Shown: positions 1 to 10,011 of the stretch, in pieces | Layout of the letters: each line of letters begins with the position of its first letter | Position numbering within the stretch: the stretch's first letter is position 1 | Assembly (NCBI RefSeq): GCF_009831765.1 | Contig: NZ_WSSB01000001.1 | Coordinates: 407,829-471,828 of the forward strand | Source of the DNA: Craterilacuibacter sinensis | GTDB taxonomy: Bacteria > Pseudomonadota > Gammaproteobacteria > Burkholderiales > Chromobacteriaceae | Length of the DNA: 64,000 bases | Direction: 5' to 3' | Translations under genes and position numbers: made by a program | Notes under the pieces: model-generated | The model's database searches: none | Seen by the model: the letters and a program-made list of their open reading frames with translations, nothing else | Told to the model about the DNA's origin: nothing

Positions 1-1165
1 TAATAGTACCCAGTCCGGTGTAGACCGTCATGTAATTGCCGCCATGGTCGACGATGACCGCATTGCCAAAGCCGCGCAGCGCATCGGCGTAGACTACCGT
101 GCCATCGGCAACCGCGCGTACTGACTGGCCGGGGTTGGTGCGGATAAACAGGCCCTTCCAGCTGCTGCCCTCGGGGCGGCTGCTGCCGTAACGCCCGGCG
201 ATATTGCCGGAAACAGGCATTTGCATCCGACCTTGCAGGCTGCGGAAGGCTTTGCCGCTGCTGCTGGCATCCGCCACCGCTTCGACGGCTTCTTCTTTTA
301 GCGGGCGTGTCGCTTCGGCCGGCAGGGTTTTGCCCTGCGATCTGGCATCCGCTGCCAGTTTGCGGCGGCGCTCGTTTTCCTGCTTGCGGGCGAGTGCCCG
401 TGCTTTTCTTTCTTCGGCCTTTTTGCGGGCAGTTGCCTGGCGCTGTGCTGCGATCTGGCGGTTGATCTGGGCGATCAGGCTGGACAGGCGTTTTTCGTCC
501 TGCTGCAATTTGCTCAGCGTACCTTGCTTGTTGCGGATTTCGCTGGCCAGTGCGCTGGCTTGTTGTTCCTGTGTGGCTTTTTCCCGCGCCAATCTTTCCT
601 GCTGGCTTTCCTGGCGGTGGCTTTGTAGTCCCAGCTTTTCCAGCTCCTGTGCCACTTGCGCGGCGAGTGCCTGCAGTTCGCTTTCCTGTACGCTCAGGCG
701 CTGTATCAAGCCTTGTTGCGCTTGTGCGATATAGCGGTAGTACGCCAGATCGCGGCTGCTCTGGTTGGGGTCGGCCTGATTCAGCATCAGCCGCATCGCA
801 TCATGCGAACCGCCACGGTGCTGACGCTGCAAAATGGAGGCAATGCGGCTTTTCAGGTCCAGTGCATTATCGTGAGTGTCTTGCAGCTGACTTTGTAAAG
901 CGGCCAGTTTTCTACTGGATATTTGCTGCTTGCTGTCCAGTTGGTTGAGCGCCTGTCGTGTGGCTTGCAGCGCCTGTTCGGACTCGCGTATCGCGCTTTG
1001 CGCCTCCTTGCGGATGGCTTCCTTTTGCGCAATATCCTTTTTCAAGGTGCTGATTTCCTTGCGCACAGACGACAGATCCTGCTGGTGCGGCGCAACAGCA
1101 GGAGGTTGGTCCGGCGCAGCCTGTGCAGCGCCGGAAAGTAACAACAGTAATACCCAGAATTTCAC
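1..1165 (-). CDS. envC: EnvC-like murein hydrolase activator (3' end cut off by window)
   Basis: Periplasmic protein that, in this family, activates cell-wall amidases for daughter-cell separation. The chosen GTG start overlaps the gpmI stop (GTGA). It opens a signal peptide (residues 1 to about 17, a leucine run ending in AAQA), followed by a long Gln/Lys/Glu/Ala-rich coiled coil. The last visible part, encoded by positions 1-180, reads like the LytM/M23 domain of EnvC, with VRAVADGTVVYADALRGFGN followed by VIVDHGG. The true C terminus lies outside the window. Translational coupling to gpmI is the order seen in many betaproteobacteria. Family assignment is firm. Whether it is an activator or an active peptidase cannot be settled, because the catalytic centre is incomplete here. 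Confidence 0.85.
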   Translation of the reverse strand, partial: MKFWVLLLLLSGAAQAAPDQPPAVAPHQQDLSSVRKEISTLKKDIAQKEAIRKEAQSAIRESEQALQATRQALNQLDSKQQISSRKLAALQSQLQDTHDNALDLKSRIASILQRQHRGGSHDAMRLMLNQADPNQSSRDLAYYRYIAQAQQGLIQRLSVQESELQALAAQVAQELEKLGLQSHRQESQQERLAREKATQEQQASALASEIRNKQGTLSKLQQDEKRLSSLIAQINRQIAAQRQATARKKAEERKARALARKQENERRRKLAADARSQGKTLPAEATRPLKEEAVEAVADASSSGKAFRSLQGRMQMPVSGNIAGRYGSSRPEGSSWKGLFIRTNPGQSVRAVADGTVVYADALRGFGNAVIVDHGGNYMTVYTGLGTI

Positions 1166-2682
1166 TTGAATTCGATCAATGATTGGCCGGTCATTTCGGC
1201 AGGTTGGGGCAGCCCCATCATTGCCAGCAGCGAGGGTGCAATATCGCGCAGCGAGCCGCCTGTGCGAATTTCTGCCTTACGCCCGATGTAGATGAAGGGG
1301 ACGCGGTTTAGCGTGTGCTGGGTGTGCGGCTGGTCATGCGAGACATCATGCATCTGCTCGCAATTGCCGTGGTCAGCGGTGATCAGCACCTCGCCACCTG
1401 CCGCCAGCATGGCATCCACGCATAGGCCTACGCAACTGTCCAGTGCTTCGACGGCCTTGATTGCTGCATCGAAATTGCCGCTATGTCCGACCATGTCGCC
1501 ATTGGCAAAGTTGCAAATGATGGCATTGAAGCGCCCCGAGGCAATGGCCTCGACAATATGGCGGGTCACTTCGGGGGCGTTCATTTCGGGCTGCAAGTCG
1601 TAAGTTGCGACCTTGGGCGAGGGCACCAGAATACGCTCTTCCCCGGGGTAAACCGCCTCTTCGCCACCATTGAAGAAGTAGGTTACATGCGGATATTTTT
1701 CGGTTTCGGCAATACGCAGCTGTGTCAGTCCCAGGCCTGACAGATATTCACCAAAGCCGTTGCGCAAGGTTTGTGGTGCATACAGTACCGGGTTGGGGTA
1801 GGCCTCGCCATAACTGGTCAGCGTGGCGAAATACGCGAGTTTGGGCTGGCGGGCGGTAAAGCCGTCAAACGCCGGGTCGGTCAGCGCGCTGCTGAATTGG
1901 CGGGCGCGGTCGGCGCGGAAATTCATAAACAGGACAACGTCGCCATCTGCAATGCTTTGCGGTTCGCCAATTACAGTGGCAGCGACAAACTCGTCGTTTT
2001 CGCCGCGTGCATAGGCGTTGGCAAGCGCAGTGAAACCATCCGCAGCCTGATGTTCAGCCTGGCCGTCCACGATCAGCCGGTAAGCCGGTTCGACCCGCTC
2101 CCAGCGTTTGTCCCGGTCCATGCCCCAGTAACGACCGCAAACGGTGGCTAGTTTTGTGTGCGGGCATTCGGCCAGAACATGGTGTAAGCGTCGCAGATAG
2201 GTTTCGGCGCTGCGTGGTGGTGTATCCCGGCCATCAAGAAATGCATGTAATAAAATTTTCTTGATGCCGGCAGCTTCTGCTGCCCGGATTACGGCATGAA
2301 TTTGCGCCTCATGGCTGTGGACGCCGCCATCCGATAACAAACCCAGAATATGCAGAGTGTGGTCTTGGCTTTTGTCTAAGGCCGTTTTAAGCGTTGTATT
2401 GCTGGCAAAAACCCCGTTTTCTATATCGCTGTCTATGCGGCTGATATCCTGCTGTACGATGCGTCCCGCACCAATATTCAGGTGTCCGACTTCCGAATTG
2501 CCGAACTGTCCGCCGGGCAGGCCGACATAACCTTCGGATGCTTCAATGGCGCCGCTGGCGTAAAGGGTACGCAGGCGATCAAGGTTTGGAGTGCGTGCAT
2601 TCAGGATGGCATTGTTGTCACTTTCGGCGCGTTCACCGAAGCCATCAAGGATAAGCAGGAGTACGGGAGTCAGTGCGTGCAT
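1162..2682 (-). CDS. gpmI: 2,3-bisphosphoglycerate-independent phosphoglycerate mutase
   Basis: Cytosolic glycolytic enzyme interconverting 3- and 2-phosphoglycerate. The 506-residue product has the usual family length. The N-terminal metal site is visible as LILDGFG (residues 10-16), and the phosphorylated serine lies in GNSEVGH (Ser63). The C-terminal metal motif ADHGNCEQ is also present. The ATG start at 2682 follows an AT-rich gap shared with the divergent ArsR-type gene. The stop overlaps the start of the envC-like gene, so the two are probably one operon. Identification is secure. Confidence 0.97.
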   Translation of the reverse strand: MHALTPVLLLILDGFGERAESDNNAILNARTPNLDRLRTLYASGAIEASEGYVGLPGGQFGNSEVGHLNIGAGRIVQQDISRIDSDIENGVFASNTTLKTALDKSQDHTLHILGLLSDGGVHSHEAQIHAVIRAAEAAGIKKILLHAFLDGRDTPPRSAETYLRRLHHVLAECPHTKLATVCGRYWGMDRDKRWERVEPAYRLIVDGQAEHQAADGFTALANAYARGENDEFVAATVIGEPQSIADGDVVLFMNFRADRARQFSSALTDPAFDGFTARQPKLAYFATLTSYGEAYPNPVLYAPQTLRNGFGEYLSGLGLTQLRIAETEKYPHVTYFFNGGEEAVYPGEERILVPSPKVATYDLQPEMNAPEVTRHIVEAIASGRFNAIICNFANGDMVGHSGNFDAAIKAVEALDSCVGLCVDAMLAAGGEVLITADHGNCEQMHDVSHDQPHTQHTLNRVPFIYIGRKAEIRTGGSLRDIAPSLLAMMGLPQPAEMTGQSLIEFK

Positions 2683-2731
2683 TTGTTATATACGTTCAGA
2701 ATATTAGGGCTTCTTGATGCTGAAGGCAGTT

Positions 2732-2781
2732 GTAGGTATTATTGTAATCATAAAACCACGCTAATTATAAAAAATACCTAC
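2732..2781. promoter_or_regulatory. Inverted repeat, probable ArsR-type operator in a divergent promoter
   Basis: A perfect 9-bp inverted repeat, GTAGGTATT (2732-2740) and AATACCTAC (2773-2781), brackets a 32-bp AT-rich core between gpmI and the ArsR-type gene. The right arm ends two bases before the CAGGAG ribosome-binding site. The placement suits autorepression, but binding is inferred. Confidence 0.55.
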
Positions 2782-2795
2782 TCAGGAGTAGTGCC

Positions 2796-3092
2796 TTGTT
2801 GTTTAATGACGATCAGATTGAGCAGACGTCCCGCGCGATGAAGGCTATGTCGCATCCTTTGCGATTGAAAATTATCTCTGTCCTCGAGGATCAGGAGGTA
2901 AGTGTTCAGGATATCGTGGAAAAAGTCGGGACCTCGCAGAGCAATATTTCCCAGCATTTGGCCATCATGCGCGACAAGGGCGTTTTGCGCACGCGCAAGG
3001 ATGCCAACCGTGTGTATTACCGGGTTGGGGATATCCGTACGCTGGAGGTGCTTAAAATGATGCGCGAAGTTTTCTGTGGTTTTGGCGATTAA
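2796..3092 (+). CDS. ArsR-family winged-helix transcriptional regulator
   Basis: Small (98-residue) DNA-binding protein. The sequence shows the ArsR core: MSHPLRLKIISVL, then a helix-turn-helix around VSVQDIVEKVGTSQSNISQHL, then a wing with RKDANRVYYRVGD. The start is TTG (2796 or 2799), supported by CAGGAG at 2783-2788; no in-frame ATG is nearby. The only obvious thiol is the Cys near the C terminus (MREVFCGF), and no CXC arsenic motif is visible, so the effector is unknown. It is divergent from gpmI and convergent with xseA, with no metal-resistance gene beside it. Confidence 0.85.
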   Translation: MLFNDDQIEQTSRAMKAMSHPLRLKIISVLEDQEVSVQDIVEKVGTSQSNISQHLAIMRDKGVLRTRKDANRVYYRVGDIRTLEVLKMMREVFCGFGD

Positions 3093-3131
3093 GCCAGTCT
3101 GACGCGCTAAAAATAGTCAAAGCACAGCTTG

Positions 3132-3195
3132 ATCATGCCGTTTGCTGTTTGTCGCATGATTGCAAGCGGCATGATTCGTGGGTTCGAATCATGCC
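3132..3195. terminator. Overlapping hairpins between convergent arsR-type gene and xseA
   Basis: Two strong stems share sequence. Positions 3132-3145 pair with 3162-3175 (14 bp, one G-T). Positions 3168-3178 pair perfectly with 3185-3195 (11 bp, 6-nt loop). The gap lies between convergent genes, so a bidirectional terminator is the simplest reading, although only a weak T-rich tract follows. Confidence 0.5.
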
Positions 3196-3204
3196 TTCCT
3201 TTCG

Positions 3205-4560
3205 TTAAAACGGCAGCTGCGTTTGCGTGCCGTGCGGCAGGCTGATTTTTGCATCGACCTCACCTTCTGCCAGTTGCAAGTGCACACGTTCACCGTCGCC
3301 CAGTTCGCTTGGCGACTTGATCGCTTTGCCTTGCGCGTTTTGCACGATGGCATAGCCACGGGCAAGTACCGCTTCCGGATTCATGGCCGAGAGTGCCGTT
3401 TCCAGTCGCAATAAGGTCATGCTGCGCGAGGTGTGCATGTGTTCACTGGCGCGAGCAAGCCTGAGCGCCAGTTGTTGCAGTGTGCGTGCGGCCTGCTCGG
3501 GAGCCGGGCGCAGCCGTCCCAGTCGTGCGCTGGCGTTTGCCAGTTGCCGGTTGTCTTGTCTGAGCTGGTTTTTGATTAGCGCTTCCAGGCGGATGCGGGC
3601 GCGTGATAGCTCCTGTTGTTGCCGTGCCAGTCGTTCACCGGGGTGTGACAGCCGGTTGGCAAGGTAATCTAGGCGCTGTCCTTTATCTATGATCAGGCGG
3701 GCTAATGCCCGCTCCAGTCCGCGTTTTCCCCGTTCCAGTTGCTGCAGCATGGCGTCACGGCTAGGAGATACGAGCTCGGCTGCTGCCGTCGGGGTCGGGG
3801 CACGGCGATCTGCAACAAAGTCACAGATGGTGAAGTCGGTTTCATGGCCGACCCCGCTGACCACGGGGACTGGGCAAGCAGCAATTGCACGTGCGACCAG
3901 CTCTTCATTAAATGACCACAAGTCTTCTATGCTGCCGCCTCCGCGGCTGACGATCAATACATCGACTTCATGCCGCTTGCTGGCGCTACGGATGGCATGG
4001 GCAATCTGCTGTGCTGCATCATTACCCTGTACCGGAGATGGGTAGAGAATGATGGGGATGTTCGGCATGCGTCGCGCCAGCGTCGTCACTACATCACGCA
4101 GGGCTGCCGCAGCAGGAGAGGTCACGATGCCGATGGCGCGCGGATGAGGGGGGAGAGGGCGTTTGCGCGCTTCGGCAAACAGCCCTTCTGCTGCTAGGCG
4201 TTTTTTCAGTTTTTCATAAGCTTCATATAGGCGCCCGAGTCCCGCCTCGCGCATGTTTTCTACCGCGATTTGATAGTCGCCGCGGGCTTCGTATAAAGTG
4301 ACCGAGCCGAGTAGTTCGACCTGCATGCCCTCTCGCGGAATAAAGTCGAGCTGTCTGACCCGTTGGCGAAACATGACGCAGCGAACTTGGGCGCCAGCAT
4401 CTTTAAGCGAGAAATAAGCATGCCCTGATGCGGCCAGGGTGAGGTTGGATATCTCGCCGCTTACCCATAGTGAAGGAATGCCGTTTTCCAGCAGATTACG
4501 CGCCATGCGGTTGAGGGCGGTTACACTAATGACATCTTGGGTTTGAGTTGTAAAAAGCAT
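3205..4560 (-). CDS. xseA: Exodeoxyribonuclease VII large subunit
   Basis: Cytosolic nuclease subunit that, with XseB, degrades single-stranded DNA to oligonucleotides. The 451-residue protein has the N-terminal OB-fold (about 1-105), then the catalytic domain with IGIVTSPAAAALRDV (about 143), RGGGSIEDLWSFN (about 206) and GVGHETDFTICDFVADRRAPTP (about 236). A long Arg/Gln/Leu-rich coiled coil follows (about 265-400). Length and motif order match the family. The gene stands alone; xseB is not in the window. Confidence 0.96.
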   Translation of the reverse strand: MLFTTQTQDVISVTALNRMARNLLENGIPSLWVSGEISNLTLAASGHAYFSLKDAGAQVRCVMFRQRVRQLDFIPREGMQVELLGSVTLYEARGDYQIAVENMREAGLGRLYEAYEKLKKRLAAEGLFAEARKRPLPPHPRAIGIVTSPAAAALRDVVTTLARRMPNIPIILYPSPVQGNDAAQQIAHAIRSASKRHEVDVLIVSRGGGSIEDLWSFNEELVARAIAACPVPVVSGVGHETDFTICDFVADRRAPTPTAAAELVSPSRDAMLQQLERGKRGLERALARLIIDKGQRLDYLANRLSHPGERLARQQQELSRARIRLEALIKNQLRQDNRQLANASARLGRLRPAPEQAARTLQQLALRLARASEHMHTSRSMTLLRLETALSAMNPEAVLARGYAIVQNAQGKAIKSPSELGDGERVHLQLAEGEVDAKISLPHGTQTQLPF

Positions 4561-4913
4561 GCTTGGTCAAATCGTCCACGGGTAGGTGTATATAGCTATC
4601 TATGCTCTGATGGTGCTAGTTTTGCGTTTTTTGCTTTAATAAGTGATTTTTACAAAAATTAAGCGAAGTTGTTTATTTTGTGAGCAAAGCGGGTAAGGTC
4701 TTATTGTTTAGTCTTTAATGCGTATTTTCCCATTCTTTTCCACAGAACTACCCACAGTTGCTGTGGATTATCTGTCGTAACAAGGCTTGCACCCATTTTT
4801 TCAGGCGTGGAGCAGGTCTCCACTGTCTTTGCTTATGCTTGTGAGATTGCGGCTTGCAGCTTGCGGTCGGCCTGTTTCACCGATACAGTTTAGCGTCTAC
4901 AAACCGAGGGAGA
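4561..4913. other. Intergenic region with AT-rich tract and DnaA-box-like 9-mers
   Basis: This 353-bp gap separates divergent xseA and exbB. The first half is AT-rich (about 4620-4690). Three 9-mers resembling TTATNCACA follow within 35 bp: TTTTCCACA at 4736-4744, CTACCCACA at 4748-4756, and TGTGGATTA (reverse strand) at 4762-4770. No convincing ORF is seen. It must also hold both promoters. Confidence 0.4.
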
Positions 4914-5537
4914 ATGCTGGTGTGGTCGATCATTCAAGCGGCAGGCTGGCCGATCTGGACCATTATTTTGGCGTCCGTCGTATCGGTGGCAATTATTCTT
5001 GAGCGCTTGTACTCCCTGAGGGGGCGACTCGTTGCGCCTTCCAATCTGGTTGATGATGCTATTCAGGCTTATCACCTTGCCGGTGCAGGCGGCAAACTGG
5101 TCGAGCAACTGGCCGCGCATTCGCCTTTGGGGCGCGTATTGTCGGCCGGTTTGCGCAATGCTGCCAGTTCGCGCGAGGTCATGAAAGAAGCGATAGAAGA
5201 TGAGGGGCGCCTCGTCGGTCATAAACTGGAGCGTTATCTCACCACGCTGGGAACGATTGCCGCGATGGCACCGCTGCTCGGGCTATTGGGTACCGTTATC
5301 GGGATGATTGAAATTTTTGGTTCTCAATCGCCAAGCGGCACTAACCCTCAGGCGTTGGCACATGGTATTTCGGTCGCACTTTACAATACCGCATTTGGCT
5401 TGGTTGTCGCTATTCCCAGTATGATGTTTTACCGTCATTTTCGGGCAAAAATCGACAGCTTGCTGGTCGAGATGGAGGCGCAGGCCATTCGTCTGGTTGA
5501 AGCCGTTCAGGGCGTGCGTAACGGGCACCAAGGGTAA
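4914..5537 (+). CDS. exbB: ExbB/TolQ-family proton-channel protein
   Basis: Inner-membrane protein that, with ExbD, uses the proton gradient to energise TonB-type or Tol-type outer-membrane processes. The ATG at 4914 is preferred because GAGGGAGA lies just before it; an upstream in-frame ATG at 4854 lacks a site. The 207-residue product has a first membrane helix at about 10-30, a large cytosolic loop, and two more helices. GTIAAMAPLLGLLGTVIGMIEIF and ALYNTAFGLVVAIPSMMFYR are the family signature. It sits 3 bp before exbD. ExbB and TolQ are hard to tell apart; no tonB or tolA neighbour is present. Confidence 0.9.
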   Translation: MLVWSIIQAAGWPIWTIILASVVSVAIILERLYSLRGRLVAPSNLVDDAIQAYHLAGAGGKLVEQLAAHSPLGRVLSAGLRNAASSREVMKEAIEDEGRLVGHKLERYLTTLGTIAAMAPLLGLLGTVIGMIEIFGSQSPSGTNPQALAHGISVALYNTAFGLVVAIPSMMFYRHFRAKIDSLLVEMEAQAIRLVEAVQGVRNGHQG

Positions 5538-5540
5538 AAC

Positions 5541-5960
5541 ATGAACTTTCGTCGTGGGCGGCATAGGGAAGAGCCCGAAATCAATTTTATTCCGCTGATC
5601 GACCTGTTGCTGGTTATCCTGATTTTTTTGATGGTGACGACGACTTATTCCCGCTATTCGGAAATAGAAATTAATTTGCCTTCGGCTGAGGCGGGCATGG
5701 CAGAAACCAAGCCGTCCGAACTGGATGTACTGGTCAGTGCCGAAGGTGAGGCGGTGGTGGGCAAGATGCGCCTGGCAAAACCATCGGTCGAACAACTGGC
5801 CGAAGCGCTCAAGCTGGAGGCTAGCGGGCGCAAGGATCCGGTGGTGGTGATCAGTGCCGACGCCCGTGCCCAGCATCAGGCGGTGGTGAAAGTGATGGAG
5901 GCTGCGCGTGTAGCCGGATTGACGCAGTTGACATTCGCCACGCGTAGCGAGACACCATGA
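5541..5960 (+). CDS. exbD: ExbD/TolR-family protein
   Basis: Partner of the preceding ExbB-type protein. The 139-residue product has one N-terminal membrane helix, INFIPLIDLLLVILIFLMV (about 13-31), which carries the essential membrane aspartate. A periplasmic domain follows, ending with the typical VVISADARAQHQAVVKVMEAARVAGL. It is tightly spaced behind exbB and 9 bp ahead of lpxK, which fits an envelope-biogenesis operon. Confidence 0.92.
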   Translation: MNFRRGRHREEPEINFIPLIDLLLVILIFLMVTTTYSRYSEIEINLPSAEAGMAETKPSELDVLVSAEGEAVVGKMRLAKPSVEQLAEALKLEASGRKDPVVVISADARAQHQAVVKVMEAARVAGLTQLTFATRSETP

Positions 5961-5969
5961 GCGGGCGTC

Positions 5970-6971
5970 GTGAATAGCATAGAAAAACACTGGTATGCGC
6001 CGCGCCTCTGCTTGAGTCTGTTGCTGGCTCCGTTGGCGTGCTTGTTTGCTTTACTGAGCGGTGTGCGGCGTTGGGCATTCAAGTCCGGACTTTGTAAAAC
6101 GCATTATTTATCCGTGCCGGTGGTGGTGATCGGCAATATCAATGTGGGGGGGGTCGGCAAGACGCCATTGGCCTTGTCTCTGATCGCTTCCTTGCAGGCG
6201 CGCGGCTTGCGCGTAGGCGTGATCAGTCGCGGCTATGGTGGTAGCCATGCCGTACCAACGCTGCTGGACGAAGCAAGTCGTGCCGATGAAGTGGGTGATG
6301 AGCCGCTGTTGTTTGCCGCGTCCGGCGTACCTGTGGTGGTTGGGCGGGATCGTGTGGCAGCCGGGCGCTGCTTGCTGCAGGCGAGGCCGGATCTGGATCT
6401 GATTCTGTCTGATGATGGTCTGCAGCATTACCGCTTGGGGCGTGCACTGGAAATTGTGGTGATGGATGGCGCGCGTGGTGTCGGCAATGGGCGCTTATTG
6501 CCTGCGGGCCCCTTGCGAGAACCCCTGTCGCGCCTGGCTTGTGTCGATGCGCTGGTGGTCAACGGCGAGCGCGCTGCTGCTTTTCCTGATCTGCCACCTG
6601 GCTTGCCTGTTTTTGCCATGACACTCGAGCCGGGGCGTTTTGTTTCTCTGGCTGATCCGGCTCAAACGCGCGCCGCAGCCGATTTTGCCGGTCAGCGTTT
6701 GGTTGCCCTGGCTGGTATCGGCCACCCGCAACGCTTCTTTGCAACCTTGGCCGGGCAGGGTATTGTCACGCAGCGCAATATTGCTTTCCCCGATCACCAC
6801 ATCTTCAGTGCTGAAGATGTGCCGGATGATGCTGATGCGGTACTGGTGACGACCAAGGATGCAGTAAAGTTGCAGTGCGTCAATCATGCTAGACTATGGG
6901 CGCTGCCAGTCGCCGCTCGGCTTGCGCCTGATTTGGCCGACTGGATCATCGTTCAATTAAAGAGACGGTAA
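5970..6971 (+). CDS. lpxK: Tetraacyldisaccharide 4'-kinase
   Basis: Membrane-associated lipid A enzyme that phosphorylates the 4' position of the tetraacyl disaccharide. The 333-residue protein begins with a hydrophobic segment ([17 protein letters not shown], about 13-29). It has the P-loop in [20 protein letters not shown] (about 51-70) and [12 protein letters not shown] further on. The start is GTG at 5970, because the nearby ATG frame closes at once. The stop overlaps the next ATG. The neighbours (kdsB, Trm112-like) place it in the lipid A-KDO supply operon. Confidence 0.95.
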   Translation: MNSIEKHWYAPRLCLSLLLAPLACLFALLSGVRRWAFKSGLCKTHYLSVPVVVIGNINVGGVGKTPLALSLIASLQARGLRVGVISRGYGGSHAVPTLLDEASRADEVGDEPLLFAASGVPVVVGRDRVAAGRCLLQARPDLDLILSDDGLQHYRLGRALEIVVMDGARGVGNGRLLPAGPLREPLSRLACVDALVVNGERAAAFPDLPPGLPVFAMTLEPGRFVSLADPAQTRAAADFAGQRLVALAGIGHPQRFFATLAGQGIVTQRNIAFPDHHIFSAEDVPDDADAVLVTTKDAVKLQCVNHARLWALPVAARLAPDLADWIIVQLKRR

Positions 6972-7149
6972 TGGACGCAAAATTTCTGGAAATTCTGGTG
7001 TGCCCCTTGTGCAAAGGGCCTTTAGTGTACGACAAGGTGGCGCAGGAGTTGATCTGTAAGCCTGACCGACTGGCCTTCCCGATTACGGATGGCATTCCCA
7101 TGATGCTGGAGTCCGAGGCGCGTGAGTTGCCGCCCGAGGAAGATGTGAA

Positions 7150-7153
<4 letters not shown>
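6971..7153 (+). CDS. Trm112-like zinc-ribbon small protein (UPF0434/YcaR type)
   Basis: A 60-residue protein of the Trm112/YcaR family, found between lpxK and kdsB in many Gram-negatives. [21 protein letters not shown] shows one CPLC knuckle, and a later [13 protein letters not shown] is typical. Its start overlaps the lpxK stop and its stop overlaps the kdsB start. The family is thought to stabilise partner enzymes, but the exact role here is unknown. Confidence 0.92.
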
Positions 7154-8597
<1,444 letters not shown>

Positions 8598-8613
8598 GTC
8601 TGGCCGGTATGTG

Positions 8614-8641
8614 AAGGGCGGGGATGTTTCCCCGCCCTTTG
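8614..8641 (+). terminator. Rho-independent terminator after adk
   Basis: GGGCGGGG (8616-8623) pairs with CCCCGCCC (8630-8637) over a 6-nt loop and is followed by TTT. It ends the lpxK-kdsB-adk transcript. Confidence 0.85.
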
Positions 8642-8700
8642 TCTATGGCACATGGCTTGATTGAAGGCCTGTCGGCTAAGCCTGACGCTGGAGTATCGAT

Positions 8701-9318
8701 ATGTATCATGGTGAGCGTTTTAACGGCATTACCCATCTGTTTGGTACTTTGTTTGCCATTACCGCGTTGGCGGCCTTGTTGCTTGAGGCCAGCTTGCAAG
8801 GCGATGCATGGAAGCTGTTCAGCTTTTCGCTGTACGGTGGGTCCCTGGTCTTGCTGTATCTGGTCTCTACGCTGTATCACAGTGCGCGAGGCCGGGCCAA
8901 AGCCATTTTGCAGAAGTGTGACCACTCCGCCATTTACCTGTTGATCGCCGGTAGTTATACCCCGTTTTCGCTGATTACTTTGCGTGGCCCCTGGGGGTGG
9001 ACCTTGTTTTTCCTGAGTTGGGGGCTGGCTATTTTCGGTATTGTGCAGGAATTGACGCTGGGAAAGCGTACGCGTCTATTGTCCATGATTCTGTATGTGG
9101 TGATGGGCTGGCTGATCCTGATTGCCATCAAGCCATTGATGGCGGCACTGCCTGCGGCAGGCTTGTTCTGGCTGGCCTTGGGTGGCGTGTTTTACAGCGT
9201 GGGGATTTACTGGTTTTTGAATGATGAAAAAATCCGCCACGGTCACGGCATCTGGCATCTGTTTGTTCTGGCTGGCAGCGCGTGCCAGTTTGTTTCGGTC
9301 ATGTTTTACGTTGCCTGA
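8701..9318 (+). CDS. Hemolysin III / PAQR-family membrane protein
   Basis: A seven-helix inner-membrane protein (205 residues) of the hemolysin III (YqfA-like) family. The typical parts are YHGERFNGITHLFGTLFAI at the N terminus, STLYHSARG, KCDHSAIYLLIAGSYTPF (about 79-96) and a C-terminal HGIWHLFVLAGSACQF. The conserved His and Asp residues (SxxxH, Dx-AIY, HxxxH) form the presumed metal site of the superfamily. Function in bacteria is unsettled. The gene stands alone between terminators. Confidence 0.9.
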   Translation: MYHGERFNGITHLFGTLFAITALAALLLEASLQGDAWKLFSFSLYGGSLVLLYLVSTLYHSARGRAKAILQKCDHSAIYLLIAGSYTPFSLITLRGPWGWTLFFLSWGLAIFGIVQELTLGKRTRLLSMILYVVMGWLILIAIKPLMAALPAAGLFWLALGGVFYSVGIYWFLNDEKIRHGHGIWHLFVLAGSACQFVSVMFYVA

Positions 9319-9416
9319 GTACTGGCGAGTATGGTCAGTCGTGTATACAATCGACGTTTGGGAAAAAGGCTGTAGTACGCTACGGCTTTGATATTAGTAG
9401 ATTAATAAAGAGATAC

Positions 9417-9890
9417 ATGCAAATACCCAGAGAAGTGAGATTGGAGCGGCCTTTGTCGCCGGATTTGGTACGGCGGGCCACTGCAATCGTTGAATTGCCT
9501 GATGGTGTATTGGTGACGGCTGTGCTGGGTGGGCGTTATTGTTTGCCCGGAGGGCGGGCAGAGCGGGGCGAATTGCGTTCCCAGGCGCTGCTCAGACAGT
9601 TGCGTGAAGAGACGGGTTTGCGTGTCAATTCCATGCTGTATCTGTTTGACCATATCACCGCGCAGAATGCACATAAGGTTTATCTGTGCATAGGTCAGGG
9701 GACGGCGCGCCCACAGGGCGAGATTGCCCGTATCTCTGTCGTCTCCTCGCCGGAGTCTGAACTGGACCTGCATACTGAAACGCGGGGTATTTTGCGGCGC
9801 TATGCCAAATTGCGTGCGGAAGAGGGTGTCAAGAGCGAGGCGGTGCGCGCTTTTCTTGCTTTGGCGCGCTATATCGCCAAGGTTGATTGA
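9417..9890 (+). CDS. Nudix-domain hydrolase
   Basis: A 157-residue Nudix protein that probably hydrolyses a nucleoside diphosphate-linked substrate in the cytosol. The ATG at 9417 follows AAAGAGA; the longer in-frame ORF from 9282 overlaps the preceding gene. The Nudix box reads GGRAERGE, seven residues, then RQLREETGL. The catalytic EE pair is kept, but the usual Glu after the first Arg is Gln. The substrate is not predictable. A terminator at 9954 follows. Confidence 0.85.
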   Translation: MQIPREVRLERPLSPDLVRRATAIVELPDGVLVTAVLGGRYCLPGGRAERGELRSQALLRQLREETGLRVNSMLYLFDHITAQNAHKVYLCIGQGTARPQGEIARISVVSSPESELDLHTETRGILRRYAKLRAEEGVKSEAVRAFLALARYIAKVD

Positions 9891-9953
9891 TGCCGTAGCT
9901 TGTCTGTCGTCTGTCGTCTGTTTCTTTAGGCGACATACAAGCGAAGCTGCAAT

Positions 9954-9988
9954 AAAGGCGCACGCCAGTATGTCGGGTGCGCCTTTGT
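9954..9988 (+). terminator. Rho-independent terminator after the Nudix gene
   Basis: AAAGGCGCAC (9954-9963) pairs perfectly with GTGCGCCTTT (9977-9986). Because the arms end in T runs on both strands, it may also serve the leftward membrane-protein gene. Confidence 0.8.
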
Positions 9989-10011
9989 TATTGGACCCTG
10001 GCTAGGGGGGC

